A stretch of DNA of 64,000 nucleotides from Laetiporus sulphureus 93-53 (Eukaryota; Basidiomycota; Agaricomycetes; Polyporales; Laetiporaceae), in contig NW_024468519.1 in the NCBI RefSeq assembly GCF_001632365.1, forward strand, positions 711,667 to 775,666, written 5' to 3'. The notes under the pieces were generated by a model. That model saw only the letters and a list, made by a program, of their open reading frames with translations. It had not been told where the DNA came from and did not search any database. Made by a program: the position numbers and the translations under genes. Numbering within the stretch: the stretch's first letter is position 1; the number at the start of each line of letters is the position of its first letter. Below, piece after piece: positions 46,117 through 58,199 of the stretch.

Positions 46117-47804
46117 ATGTCGAACGCATCAGCTGCAAGCATATTGGCTCAGGAAGAAGTGGGTCTCTTACAGGAAGTGTGAGGACGACGATACCTTCCG
46201 AGGCATTCAACTGACGAGTCTGCGATCACTGTCACAGATACGTCAGCAACTACTGCTATCTCGCAGCTGCTGGTACGTCTCCGGGTCGGACCATTCTAAG
46301 CGATCGAACTTGACTTACAGACTGCACATGTTCAGCCCTCACCTTCTATGAGTACATTGTGACTTTTCCTGAAGAGGTTCACGTCATCTGGGGAGCCAGG
46401 TTGACCACCGTCACGATCGTCTTTGCCCTCAACCGTTATCTGCTCATCGTACAAGGCGTTAGTAACGCACTGAATGTCATCTGGTGGCATACTCCACTGG
46501 TAGGTCATGTCATGTCGTGCTGCAAGTGAATCGAGCACTCACGATCTACGTGCACACAGAGGTGAGTGTCGACGACCACGCTGTATGTTCTGCGCAGTTA
46601 ATACATTATCGCAGCTGTGAAGCTGAAATTCTTTTCGCCAACGTGACGAGTATTGTTCTTGAGGCTGTGACAGCGAGTCAGAGATTGTTTGACCTCAAAT
46701 TTCAGAAAGACAACGATTGATAAATCGTTAGGCGTTTCCGCGTTCCGCACATACGCTATTACAGGACGCCAGATCATCCCTGCATTGCTAGTCTTGCTAC
46801 TGGGGCTAGCGCCAGTCAGCACCAACGTCGTGAATATGTCATATATTCTCCGTGATCATATGTCTGTTGAGCACCTCTGGGCAGTTTATAGATGCAAGAA
46901 CGTCATACGAGTTCGTCACTTACGTAGGCAGCTATCCAGTTTGTAACAATAACACACGCGCGTCCATCGCGGTACAGAACAGGTATGTGCCACGTCCACC
47001 TCTCCGACGTCGGCACTCCTAGGACTGACCCTTCTTTGCTTAGACGTGAGTTTGAAGAAGACCGATGAGTTGTTGCTCTGACGCGCACGATTCCTGTAGT
47101 TGTCCTCATCGCGCGCATCTGCCCGGCTGTATCCGACCTGATCGTGCTCCTTGTCACTTGGTTCAAGACATTCCGACTCGCCATGGAAGTGCGGAAGTTA
47201 CGGTTTAGAGGATCGATCGCAACGGTGCTGATGAGAGACGGTGGGTATATATGGCTCTTGTACATGCAATGCCTCACAAGCAGCCAATTCAAGGCACGCT
47301 CTACTTCATGTACGTCAGGCTCTGTCACAGTGCCTTGTCATAACTCTGTCTTCCACTGTTCATCAGGGCCCTCTTGCTTCTCAATATCCTCGAGATCGTG
47401 ATCGTACTCCGCTATGGGAATGCACAGGCAGGTCTACTCACAACTGCATAGCCGCTCTAAGGTAACGTGTAAGCAGAATTTCGGAAACTACGTCGCGATT
47501 TTCCTGCTACCGTAAGCGACCGATCATACCCAATGCAGCTCACTCCACGCTTACCGAGTCAATCAGAATCTCATCAATCCTGATATCACGCTTCATCCTC
47601 AACCTACGCCAGGTATCCCTCGACAGCGTGAGCTTGAATCACAGCACTCAGAACACGCCGGACATTCCCTCTCGCCTGGTTGGCAACTTTGGCGCGGAGC
47701 TCCAGCACACGTCTCTTGTTTTTGAAAATGTCGAGGATGAGGCTGAGGACGAGCAGGATATCAGTGTGGATTGTGAGGCCTACGAGTTGGCGCAGGTGCA
47801 GTAG
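46117..47804 (+). CDS. DUF6533-type seven-helix membrane protein, copy B
   Basis: The start at 46117 reads MSNASAASILAQEEVGLLQ. After an intron come YVSNYCYLAAA and DCTCSALTFYEYIVTFPEEV, then HVIWGARLTTVTIVFALNRY, the DUF6533 helices 1-2. Later exons: AFRTYAITGRQIIPALLVLL, ICPAVSDLIVLLVTWFKTFR, LLLLNILEIVIVLRYGNAQ, and the last exon SIRISSILISRFILNLRQVS to the acidic tail ending YELAQVQ. The stop is TAG 47802-47804. Exon joins follow those of copy D and remain open. Compared with A, C and D the last exon is several codons shorter but still in frame (SLDSVSLNHSTQNTPD). Predicted receptor-like membrane protein of unknown ligand. First DUF6533 gene of the tandem array; its neighbour on the opposite strand is the decayed iPGM. 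Confidence 0.72.
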
Positions 47805-47879
47805 TCATCGTACAAGCTATGCGATCGTTTTGAATAGTGCCGGCTCTGACTGTAACCCACGTTTACTCCTTGACATGAT

Positions 47880-48240
47880 TTTCTGGTCGCGATTGACGAG
47901 ATGCTACGCTGGAACGAAGCATACAAGGTTCATTATAGCATACACAGCAAGGCGGAGGTTCGTTAGGCCAAAAGCTGCATCCCGCCGCCGCAATGCTGAG
48001 TGTCGTCCGAGACATAGACAAAAGTCGTGAACTGGTAACAGCAGTCAATCCGTTGCACGTCCCAAATGAGTTTTACAGCATAGCAGATGTTTGGACCATT
48101 GCATGTAAAGCGTCAGAGTCTCACAAAACAGTGGAGACGCACCGGTGGCTGGAGATGCCATCAGTCACTGCGGAGTTTGAGAGATTCAAGCACAGCTCGG
48201 CAGCAGCCGCGAGCATGAAACTCTGCCATTGAGGGAAGGC
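47880..48240. repeat. 3' flank of the DUF6533 unit (copy B)
   Basis: Equivalent to 4100-4425, 53400-53800 and 58200-58620. Conserved, but without an assignable gene. Confidence 0.55.
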
Positions 48241-48599
48241 AAGCCGACCAACGTAACAAAAACCTCTACAAGTCTGTATACCTTTGGCAGAGTGCTAACA
48301 GATTTCTCGAGCCATCCGGCCCGCAAACAGGCCCAGCATAATGAACATTATCACTTTGTCTATTAACAGAGTTAGTAGTTCAAATCCCCTCGTCCAAGGT
48401 ATGTCAAGTATGCGTTCTACAGACTCCTACTAATTTTATTCCTTTTCCCCTCATGATGCGCGAGCAACGAGCGACCGGTCATCTCTGCAATCGAAGTCAG
48501 GCTCACAATCTACACTCGCATATTTTCAGGCACTCGCCTTCGGGCTTAGGCAATCCCTGAGTCATACAAAACGTTGTGAAAGAGCGAAGACATCCTAGT

Positions 48600-50370
48600 C
48601 ATATTTGCACCCACCGTAATGTCAACCACCGGGCCGCCACGTAGCACAGCGCACCTTCCTTCTCCTCGCCGTCCTTCTTGTCGACAGTGTAATGGAATTT
48701 CTCGAGTCGCCGATCATGATGAACGGCACCAGGTTCGTCGTGTATACCGTATGCCGTGTGCGGCGCACCCATTTCGGGGTGGATCATCTGCTCCGTGTTC
48801 CCATGGTCTGCCGTGATGAGTAAGATATAGCTCGCCTCCTCACAGGCTTTGTGCACCGTCGCGACCACCTTGTCCGTCGTGGAGATGGCCTCCACGGCTA
48901 CCTCGTACATGCCCGCGTAGCCAGCCATATCCGGCGATGCATAGTTGCACATCACGAACTCACATGTCGCCCTTGCGCATGACCTCCGCAACGTTGTTGG
49001 CGACGGCCTGGACGCTCATTTTGCGGTCCTTGTCGTGCGTTGCGACTTGGGCGAAGGGATTATATGCCTCTCATTAAGATACTGTTTCTCAACACTGCCG
49101 TTGAAGAAGAACATATGCATATACCTCGGTTTCTAGGCATAGTCAGAGATGTGCTAGCACAATAACACACAGTGCACATACCGGCTATGTGTACCTACTT
49201 CATGCCCTACTCGACGAGCCATTCAGCGAGGACATTCGTCATCGGTTGCGGAGGAAAAGCAACCGGGAAAGGGAACTCGGCGTGGTATTTGTGACATAGT
49301 GCTGATACGCTAGAAAGCAGCCACCAGAATGAGAGTCGTCACTCATATGCGAGAACATCTACATACCAGGCCTTTCGGCACATCGACCTCCGTGGGTTTA
49401 TCGGGAAGGCCAAGCACGGTGACAATCCCCCGGATCCGGTCAGAGCGGCAGTTGAAGAAGAAGACTGTGTCGCCATCCTTGACGAGGGCCTTATCACGGT
49501 TCACAACGATAGGCTCCAAGAATTCGTCCGTCTCATCCTTCTTGTATCGTTCCATAATCGCTTTCATGACGTTTTGCCCTTCTCGCCCACACCTTTCATG
49601 AGGACATCCACGGCGATGCTCGCAACACTTGTCGCGGTCCATTGCGTAGCAGCGGCCCACGATGGTCCTGATCTGGCCATACTTCTTCTTCTCAGTGATC
49701 GCGGGGGACCTTTGACATATCCTGCAGCCGAGCGGGGCGCGGTGATACTCCCATCGCCGAAGAAGTGGATGTAAACGTGGGGCATGACGACCTCTTTCGC
49801 GACCTGGAGTAGCGCGTACAGGTGGTTAATGTGCGAGTTCACGCCACCGTCCGAGACCTATTGTATCAGAGCACCACATACATCAGAGCATTGCACAGTC
49901 AGCCGCCCTAGCAGAAACGAAAATCCATGCGACACGTACTAGAGACCCCGTAGGTGCAGACAGCCGTTCCCTTTCGTTGCAGGCTTGCAGCTACCCACAA
50001 TGGCCTCGTTCTTGTGGAACTGGCACTTCTTGATCCACACATCGATCCTCACGATATCTTGCCAGAAGACTTGCCCAGCGCGGATGTTCATGTGCCTGAG
50101 CATTCGCTCATTCAATGCGCCGTCATGAAGGCACGAGAGTGCACATACCCGACCTCTGAGTTGCCCATAACCCGCTACCGAGACCCATGGCGATGCCGTG
50201 GGCATGCAGTGTGCACACACTATGCTCCTTCGAGATCGTATCCATGTTCGTCGTGGCCCCTGCCATGATAGCGTCACGCATCGTGTTGGTCTCCAGGGCA
50301 GTGCCCCAGCCATCGCTTCGTCGCTTCTGAATGCCTCACGTCTGCCTCAGTAACCCCGCTTCGGCATCAT
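48600..50370 (-). pseudogene. iPGM pseudogene, copy B
   Basis: Remnant of 2,3-bisphosphoglycerate-independent phosphoglycerate mutase, the Mn-dependent glycolytic enzyme. Readable parts, from the N-terminal side: DGWG, the nucleophile region (GNSEVG), WQDIVRIDVWIKKCQFHKNE, VSDGGVNSHINHLYALLQ, VYIHFFGDGSITAPRSAAGY, DTVFFFNCRSDR and VTVLGLPDKPTEVDVPKG. The C-terminal part includes YASPDMAGYAGMYEVAVEA and LLITADHGNTEQM. Lesions: a stop soon after the putative start (reads MMPKRGY then TGA); a one-base deletion near 50174 just before GNSEVG, relative to copy C; and a short deletion shifting the frame in the RDKxxxER region near 49620-49645. FGDGRDT has become FGDGSIT. It converges on DUF6533 copy B. 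Of the three copies it keeps the longest recognisable middle region. Confidence 0.85.
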
Positions 50371-50374
50371 GATC

Positions 50375-51449
50375 TCAGTGCTCTTCCAAACCTTGCTCCG
50401 CTTCGGCCCACCCATCCGGCTCTCACGCTTGGATTTGAGAGTGCCCGCGATGTCGAGCGAGATTGGAGCGGCGGGTTAGGAAGCTTCAGGACGGGGGCCA
50501 TCCTTTAGATCTGAAGCAGAAGGCCTGCAAGTTCGAGAGTGATGGTGCCCCTCATTGTAAGTACAGGTGAAGAGCGACAGGCCTGGCATATGCAAGGCGA
50601 AGGGGATCTTGCTTCCATCTTCTGTGCCCGAACCACTCATCACGATATTTCGTTCATCGGGTTTCTGACTCCTGTTCTATGATGAAACGATTACAAAATT
50701 AGGAACGAGATCGTAGAAGTCACCAATTCCAAGATGTAGAAAAATGTGGATACTCACTTTGTGTTGCATCTATCAGACAGGCCCCGAACGACATGGCTAG
50801 AACTGATGGTTGAGAAGAAAGATCTGGGCAAATATCATGGAAAGTGGGTCCGCGATCACTATAAACACAAAATTCTACAGTAGCGTGGTTTTAGCGGCGT
50901 TGGATGCCACGGCGAGCTGCTGAATTGCTACCGCGCTGCTCTCACGACTTCTTCCTTAGCTTCTCTCCATGACTGAAAGCGAGGGAAATGTACTCACGCA
51001 CGCAGGATGAACCAGATGTATCATATCTGATACGGCTGTTCTGTTTGAAGGCGAGACAGATGGTCTTTTCGGCAATATCTAATACCTATACTATCCGTAA
51101 GCCTTCGTCTGAACCTTACCCTCTGCATTCATGTCCGGTCAATCAGGCAACGTATAACGATGCATATGCAATTGAGCATGAATTGTCTGTTCGCCGAAAC
51201 CTGTGTTGTACGGGAAGTCGGCACGTCATCAAGAGCACAACTTTCCATAGCACCGCGATTTTGGATGCCACGGCGAGCTCCTGGGTTGCTCTCACACTGT
51301 TCTCACGACTTCTTCTTCCTTAGCTTCTATCTGCGAATGAAAGCGAGGGATTCCCAAATGTACTCCCGCGCGCATGATGAACCAGAGGTATCATATCTGA
51401 TACAGCTGTTCTGTTTGAAGGAGGCACAGATGGTCTTTTCGGCAATGTC
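50375..51449. repeat. inter-unit spacer with repeated flank modules
   Basis: No gene recognised. It holds two successive copies of the DUF6533 upstream module (around 51010-51130 and 51380-51449), with about 65 bases of near identity around the phrase containing GATGCCACGGCGAGCT (near 50905 and 51270). The spacer has therefore itself been duplicated. Confidence 0.55.
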
Positions 51450-51629
51450 CAATACCTGTGCTATCCGTAAGCCCCCATCTGAACTTTACTCTTTGTGTTT
51501 CATGTCCGGTCAACCAGACATTGTATAAAGATGAGTCGCGCACCGATGGGCATCCTTAAAGCCCCTCCGAAAACTGTTTTCTTTTGCACTGACCATTGTC
51601 ACCGACATTGACACCTCTACAATGTCGAA
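51450..51629 (+). repeat. 180-bp promoter block, identical to 56291-56470
   Basis: By eye every base of 51450-51629 matches 56291-56470. The block ends in the first codons of the DUF6533 frames (ATG at 51622 and 56463). It includes the immediate upstream region and 5' leader. The equivalent stretches before copies A and B are clearly similar but diverged. Confidence 0.9.
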
Positions 51630-53320
51630 CGTGTCGGCTGCAAGCATATTGGCTCAGGAAGAAGTGGACTTATTACAGGCAGAGTGAGCACGACGATACT
51701 TTCCGAGGCGTTCAACCGACAAGTCTGCGATCACTGTCACAGATACATTTATAACTACTGCTATCTTGCAACTACTGGTACGCCTCGGTCGGACCATTCT
51801 AAGCGATTGAACTCGACTTAAAGACTGGACATGTTCAGCCCTCATCTTCTTTGAGTACATTGCGACTTTTTCCGAAGAGGTTCACGTCATCCGGCGGGCC
51901 AGGTTGACCACTGTCACGATCGTCTTTTCCCTCAACCGTTATCTGCTTCTGGTACTAGGTGTTAGTAATGCAGTAAATGTCTTCTGGTTGAATACTCCAC
52001 TGGTAAGTCATGTCGTGTCGTGCCGCAAGTGAATCGAGTATTTATGATCTACGCACACACAGAGGTGAGTAACGACGATCGCATCGTATGTTCAGCGCAA
52101 TTAATAGGTTGTCGCAGCTGTGAGGCCGCGTACTTATTGTTCGATGCGACGACTATTGTTCTTGAGGCTGTGACAGCAGGTCAGAGATCGTTTGACCTCA
52201 AATTTCATGAAGACATTGATTAATAAATTGTCAGGCTTCTCCGCATTCCGCACATATGCTATTAGCGGACACCAGATCATCCCTGCATTGCTAGTCTTGC
52301 TACTGGGGCTAGTGCCAGCCGGCGTCAACGTCGTGAGTACATGCGTTCTCCGCCATCATATGTTAATTAAGCACCTCTGGGCAGTTTACAGAGGTGACAG
52401 CGTCATACGCATTCATCACTTACGTAGGCAGCTATCCAATTTGTGACATTAACCTCCGCGAGGCCGTCGCGACAGAGCATAGGTAAGTGGCGCGTCCACT
52501 TCTCCGATGCCGATACTCCTACGACTGATCCTCCTTTCTTTAGACGTAAGTTTGAAGAAGACTGATGACTTGTTGCTCTAACACGCACGGTCCCCGCAGT
52601 CACCGTCATCGCGCGCATTTGCCCGGCTGTATCTGACCTGATCGTTGTCCTTGTCACTTGGCTCACAACAGCCAGACTCGCTATAGAAGTGCGAAATCTA
52701 CGGTTAAGAGGATCGATCGCGACGGTGCTGATGAGAGACGGTGAGTATGTGTAGCTCTTAAGTGCACGCGATGCCTTACAAGCAGCCCATTCAAGGCACG
52801 CTCTACTTCATGTACGTCGGGCTCTGTCACAGTGCCTTGTCATAACTCTGTTTTCCACCGTTCATCAGGGCCCTTTTGCTTCTCAACGTCCTCGACATCG
52901 TGATCAAAATATTCTACGAAAATTCACAGGCAAGTCTACCCAAAAAAACTGAATGGCCACTTTATAAATTGAAATGCAAGCAGAATCCTGCAGCCTACGT
53001 CACAGTTTTCCTGCCACCGTATGCGACCATTCATACCCAAACCACATCAACCCATGCTTACAGAGTCAATCAGAATCTCATCAATCCTGATATCACGCTT
53101 CATCCTCAACCTACGCCAGGTGTCGCTCGGCAGCATGGACTTGAATACGACTTCTCCCAGCTCCCGGAATACCCTGGACTTTCGCTCTCGTCTGGTTGGC
53201 AACTTTGGCGCCGAGGTCCAGCACACGTCTCTTGTTTTTGAGAATGTCGAAGATGACACTGAGGACGAGCAGAATATCAGTGGGGACTGTGAGGCCTTCG
53301 AGTTGGCGCAGGTGCAGTAG
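51622..53320 (+). CDS. DUF6533-type seven-helix membrane protein, copy C
   Basis: The start at 51622 reads MSNVSAASILAQEEVDLLQ. After splicing come YIYNYCYLATT, DWTCSALIFFEYIATFSEEV and HVIRRARLTTVTIVFSLNRY (DUF6533), then AFRTYAISGHQIIPALLVLL, ICPAVSDLIVVLVTWLTTAR, LLLLNVLDIVIKIFYENSQ. The last exon runs SIRISSILISRFILNLRQVS and ends FELAQVQ, with the stop at 53320. The intron acceptor before the DWTC exon is TTAAAG rather than the CACAG of copy D, still an AG. No stop interrupts the inferred exons. It shares an identical promoter block with copy D although the coding parts differ at many positions. Predicted membrane protein of unknown function; middle unit of the array. Confidence 0.7.
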
Positions 53321-53399
53321 GTCATCGTACAAGCTATGCGATCGTTTTGAATCATGCCGGCTCTGACTGTAACCCGCATTTGCACCTTGACATAATTTC

Positions 53400-53800
53400 C
53401 CAGTCGCGATATCCGAGCAAAACATTATGCTAAGCTGGTATGAAGCACACGTGCATATAGCACAGAGAGCAAGGGAGAGATTTGCCAGGCCAAAAGCTGC
53501 ATCCGGCCGCCGCAAGCGGTGAATGCCAGTGCTGTCGAAGACGTAGACAAAAGTCATAAAGTGGTAGCAGCAGTCGATCCGTTGCACGTCCCTATGCAGT
53601 TTTACAGCATAGCAGGTGTTAAGACCATTGCAGTAAAAGCATCGCAGTCTCACAAACACTGGAGACACCTGGAGCTTACACGTCGGTGGTTGGAAATGCC
53701 ATCGGTCCTTGCCGAGTTTCATAAATCCAGGCACAGCTCCAGCCGCGAGCATGAAAGCACATACAATAGAGCGATGCCGCAGACGATTTAAGAGGGAATG
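53400..53800. repeat. 3' flank of the DUF6533 unit (copy C)
   Basis: Third example of the conserved downstream flank. A minus-strand frame spans 53815-53111, but it overlaps the last DUF6533 exon and reads antisense through it, so I do not call it a gene. Confidence 0.55.
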
Positions 53801-54039
53801 CAAACCGACCAACATAACAGAATAACATCCTCAGTGTCCGAGGCTGTTAACAGATTTCTCAAGCCATCCGGCCCGCATGCAACCCCAGCAAATCTTCTTC
53901 CTTCTTCTCCTCATCATGCATGAGCAACGAGTGACCGGTCATCTCTGCAACCTAATAGTGAGTCTCACAATCTACACTTGCATATAGTCAGACACTTCAT
54001 ACAAACATTGTGAGAGCAACGAAGACATCCTAGTCATAT

Positions 54040-55748
54040 ATGCACCCACCACAATGTCAAGCACGGTGGGTGTCACGTCGCACAGCGCGCCGTTCTTCTC
54101 CTCACTGTCCTTCTTGTCGGTAGTGAAGTAGAATTCCTTCTGGTCGCCCTTCATGATAAACGGCACCGGGTTCGTCATGTGTGCTGTGTGCGGCGCACCC
54201 GTCTCGAGGTCGATCATCTGCTCCGCGTTCCCATGGTCCGCCGTGATGAGCAAAATGTAACCCGCCTCCTCACAGGCCGGGTACACTGTTACGGCGGCCT
54301 TGTTTGTTGCGGAGGTGGCCTCCACGGCTGCCTCGGGTACGCCCGTGTGGCCAGCCATATCCGGCGGCGCAAAGTTGTGCATCACGAACTCCTTGTCACT
54401 CTTGCGTATGACCTCCATGACCTTGTTCGCGACGGCCTGGATGCTCATCTTGGGGTCCTTGTCGTACGTCGCGTCCCTAAGCGAGAGGATCTTATGCCGC
54501 TCCTCGTTAAGATGCTGTTTCACAACACCGCCGTTGAAGAAAAACGTGACGTGTGCGTATTTCTCGGGTTCTGAGCATAGTCGGAGAAGTGCTAGCACGA
54601 TCACACACAATGCACATACCGGCTATGTATGCCTACTTCATGCCCTACTCGGCGAGGATATTCGTCATCGGTTGCGGCGGAAAAGCAACCGGGAAGGGGA
54701 ACTCGGCGTTTATTGTGGCATGGTGTTGACGTGCTCGAAAGCAGTCACCAAAATGAGAGTCATCAATCCTATGCGAGTACACTTACTGTCACCACATCGA
54801 CCTTCATGGACTTGACACGGAAACCAAGCACGGTGGCAATCTGCCGCATCCGGTCAGAGCGGTAGTTGAAGAAGAGCGTCTCGCCATCCTTGATGCAGCC
54901 CTCATCACCGTTCACGATGATACACTTCAAGAATTCATCTGTCTTGTCCTTTTCGTACTATTCCTCAATCGCTTTCATGACGTCTTCGCATTTCTCGCAC
55001 ACGTCCTTCACGAGGCCATCCAAGGCGATTTTGATGCGCTCGCAACGCCTGTCGCGGTTCATTGCGTAGTAGTGGCCCATGACGGTCACGATCTGGCCGT
55101 ACTTCTCCTTCCCAGTGAATGCGAGGAGGCCCTTGACGTATCCTGTGGCCGAGCGGGGGCGATGGGCGTGACGAGCATGGCGTATAAATAGTTTATTTAC
55201 GAGTGCATGCCACCGTCCGAGACCTATCGTATCAGAGTACCGCATACATCAGAGTACGGCGCGGTCAGCCGCCCTGGCAGAAATACAAATTCACGCGACA
55301 CGTACGAGACCCAGTAGGTGTAGACGGGGGTTCCCTTCCTTTGCATGCTTGCAGCTCCCGACAATGACCTCGTTCTTGTGGCACTGGCGCTTGTTGATCG
55401 ACACATCGATCCTCACGATATCTTGCCAGACGACCCGCCCAGCGCCGATTTCCAAGTGCCTGAGCATTCGCTCATTCAACGCGCCATCATGAAAGCATAA
55501 AATTGCACATACCCGACCTCTGAGTCGCCCATAAGCCCGTCACCGAGACCCATGGCAATGCCGTGAGCATGCAGCGTGCGCACGCTATGCTCCTCCAAGA
55601 TCGTATCCATGTTCGTCATGTCCCCAGTCACGATAGCGTCACGTTTCATGTTGGGCTCCGGAGCAACGCCCCAGCCATCGGTTCGCCGCTCCTGAGTGCC
55701 TCGCATCCACCTCCGCGCTTCGGCATCATGATCTCGGTGCTCTTCCAT
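54040..55748 (-). pseudogene. iPGM pseudogene, copy C
   Basis: Best preserved at both ends. The N-terminal part has DGWGVAPEPN, SVRTLHAHGIAMGLGDGLMG and, across an intron, the nucleophile loop DSEVGHLEIGAGRVVWQDIV (consensus N before SEVGH is D here). The C-terminal part has YAHVTFFFNGGVVKQHLNEE, EFVMHNFAPPDMAGHTGV, ILLITADHGNAEQM (metal-binding DHxxxE region) and GALCDVTPTVLD. Lesions lie in the middle. After VSDGGMHS a TAA appears, and about 70 bases present in copy B (the FGDG region) are missing near 55185. A TAG replaces the Arg codon before YEKDKTDEFL near 54960. The protein cannot be made whole from this locus. The metal-binding C-terminal domain alone keeps an open frame of over 200 codons. 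Convergent with DUF6533 copy C. Confidence 0.87.
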
Positions 55749-56290
55749 ACTTATACCGCTTCAGCTCACCCGAAATCACCGTGCTCGAGCACTTGGGAAG
55801 CAGGTAGTTGATGTTAAGCTGCGCACGGTGGTCAGAGCCCGCAATGGGGTTCTCACGCTTGGATGCGAGAGTGCCCGCGGATGTCAAGCAGGACTGGAGT
55901 GGCGGGTTAGAAAGCTCCAGGACGGCGCCATCGTTTAGGTCAATGGCAGAAGGCTCGCAAGTTCGAGAGTGATGGCACGCCTCAATCTAAGTACAGGCGA
56001 AGAGCGATCTAGTGGTCGGACAGGCCTGGCATATGCAAGTCGAGCATGAGCTGCCTGTCGATGGGGTCACATCGAAAGCCGACGCGGTCATTAAGAGTAC
56101 AAAGTGCACAGCACCACGATTTGGGGTGCCATGGCGAGCACTTGGATTGCTATCGCACTGCTCTCACGACTTCTTCTTCCTTAGCTTCTCTCTGTGACTA
56201 GAAGCGAAGGGATGTACTCACGCGTGCATGATGAACCACACGGATCACATTTGGTGGTTCTGTTTGACAGATGGCCTTTTGGGCAATCTT
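55749..56290. repeat. inter-unit spacer with repeated flank modules
   Basis: Spacer between the iPGM copy C remnant and the promoter block of DUF6533 copy D. It contains modules matching 45510-45760 and 50440-50600. No gene recognised. Confidence 0.55.
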
Positions 56291-56470
56291 CAATACCTGT
56301 GCTATCCGTAAGCCCCCATCTGAACTTTACTCTTTGTGTTTCATGTCCGGTCAACCAGACATTGTATAAAGATGAGTCGCGCACCGATGGGCATCCTTAA
56401 AGCCCCTCCGAAAACTGTTTTCTTTTGCACTGACCATTGTCACCGACATTGACACCTCTACAATGTCGAA
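56291..56470 (+). repeat. 180-bp promoter block, identical to 51450-51629
   Basis: Second copy of the identical upstream block; it runs into the start codon of DUF6533 copy D at 56463. Confidence 0.9.
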
Positions 56471-58154
56471 TGCAACAGCTGCGAGCATATTGGCTCAGGA
56501 AGAAGTGGTCCTCTTACAGCAAGTGTGAGGACGACGATACTTTCCGGTGCATTCACCTGACGAGTCTGCGATCGCTGTCACAGATACACTTATGCCTACT
56601 GCTATCTCGCAACTACTGGTACGCCCCGGGTCGGACCACTATAAGCGATCAAACTCGACTCACAGACTGGACATGTTCAGCGCTCATCTTCTATGAGCAC
56701 ATTGTGACTTTTCCTGAAGAGGTTCACGTCATCTGGGGAGGCAGGTTGACCACCGTCACGGTCATCTTTGCCCTCAACCGTTATCTGCTCATGGTACAAG
56801 GCATAAGTTTCGCACTGGATCCCATCTGGTGGCATACTCCACTGGTAAGTCATGTCGTGTCGTGCTGCGAATGAATCGAGCACTCACGATCTACGCGCAC
56901 ACAGAGGTGAGCAACGACGATCGCACCGTATGTTTAGCGCAGTTAATAGCTGTCGCAGCTGTGAGGCTGTGCTCGTGTTGCCAGACGTGACGTATGCTGT
57001 TCTTGAGGCTGCGATAGCAGGTCAGAGATTCTTTGACCTCGATGTCATGAAGAGACTGATCGATAGATTGTTAGGCTTTTCCGCGTTCCGCGCATTTGCT
57101 ATTAGTGGACGCCAGATCGTCCCTGCGTTGCTGGTCTTGCTACTGGGGCTAGCGCCAGTCGGCGTCAACCTCGTGAGTATATATGTTCGCCGCCATCATA
57201 TATCTGTTGAGCACCTCTGGGCAGTTTACATATGCAAGAGAGTCATACGATTTCGTCACTTACGTAGTCAGCTATCCAGTTTGTGATGATACCCTCCGCG
57301 GGTCTATCGCGACAGAGAAGAAGTAAGTGCCCCGTCCGCCTCTGCGACGTCGGTACTCCTAGGACTGATCCTCCTTTGCATAGACGTGAGTTTGTAGAAG
57401 ACCGATGGGCTATTGCTCTGACACGCGTGATTCCTGCAGTCATCATCTTCGATCGCATCTGCCCGGCTGTATCCGACCTGATTGTGCTCCTTGTTACTTG
57501 GTTCAAAACAGCCAGACTCGCCATAGAAGTGCGCAATTTACGGTTCAGAGGATCGATTGCGACGGTGCTGATGAGAGACGGTGAGTATGTGTGGATCTTA
57601 TACATGCGATGCCTTACAAACAGCCCATTCAAGGTACGCTGTACTTCATGTACGTCGGGCTCTGTCACAGTGGCTTGTCATGACTCTGTTCTTTCACCGT
57701 TCGATAGGGCCCTTTTGCTTCTCAACATCCTCGAGATCGTGATCGCACTCCGCTACGAGAATTCACAGGCAAGTTTACCCGTACAGATGCATGGCCGCTC
57801 TAAGATAGCGTAAGCAGAATGGCGGAAACTACGTCTCAATTTTCCTTCCACCGTAAGCGACCGATCATACCCAATTCAGCTCAGCTCATGCTCACCGAAT
57901 CAATCAGAATCTCATCAATCCTGGTGTCGCGGTTCATCCTCAACCTACGCCAGGTGTCCCTCGGCAGCGTGGACTTGAATACGATTTCTCACAGTGCCCT
58001 GAACACGCCGGACATCCCCTCTCGCCTGGTTGGCAACTTTGGCGCCGAGCTCCAGCACATGTCTCTTGTTTTTGAGGATGTCGAGGATAACGCTGAGGAT
58101 GAGCAGAATATCAGTGGGGACTGTGAGGCCTACGAGTTGACGCAGGTACAATAG
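56463..58154 (+). CDS. DUF6533-type seven-helix membrane protein, copy D
   Basis: The copy used to work out the exon pattern. From ATG 56463: MSNATAASILAQEEVVLLQ; YTYAYCYLATT; DWTCSALIFYEHIVTFPEEV with HVIWGGRLTTVTVIFALNRY (DUF6533); SCRSCEAVLVLPDVTYAVLE joined to GFSAFRAFAISGRQIVPALL and VLLLGLAPVGVNL. Then comes an extracellular-type loop TYARESYDFVTYVVSYPVCD with two aromatic clusters and a Cys; IFDRICPAVSDLIVLLVTWF; TLYFM|ALLLLNILEIVIALR; and the last exon SIRISSILVSRFILNLRQVS to YELTQVQ, with the stop at 58154. About nine exons, all joins in frame. Predicted seven hydrophobic segments and a cytosolic acidic tail. Family function is unknown; a sensor or receptor role is often assumed because of the topology. 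Confidence 0.75.
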
Positions 58155-58199
58155 TCATCGTACAAGCTATGCGATCGTTTTGAATAGTGCCGGCTCTGA

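Noticed and set aside
53111..53815. Minus-strand frame of 234 codons
   Set aside because: It reads antisense through the last exon of DUF6533 copy C and its flank. The other units do not keep it open, so it is not a gene.
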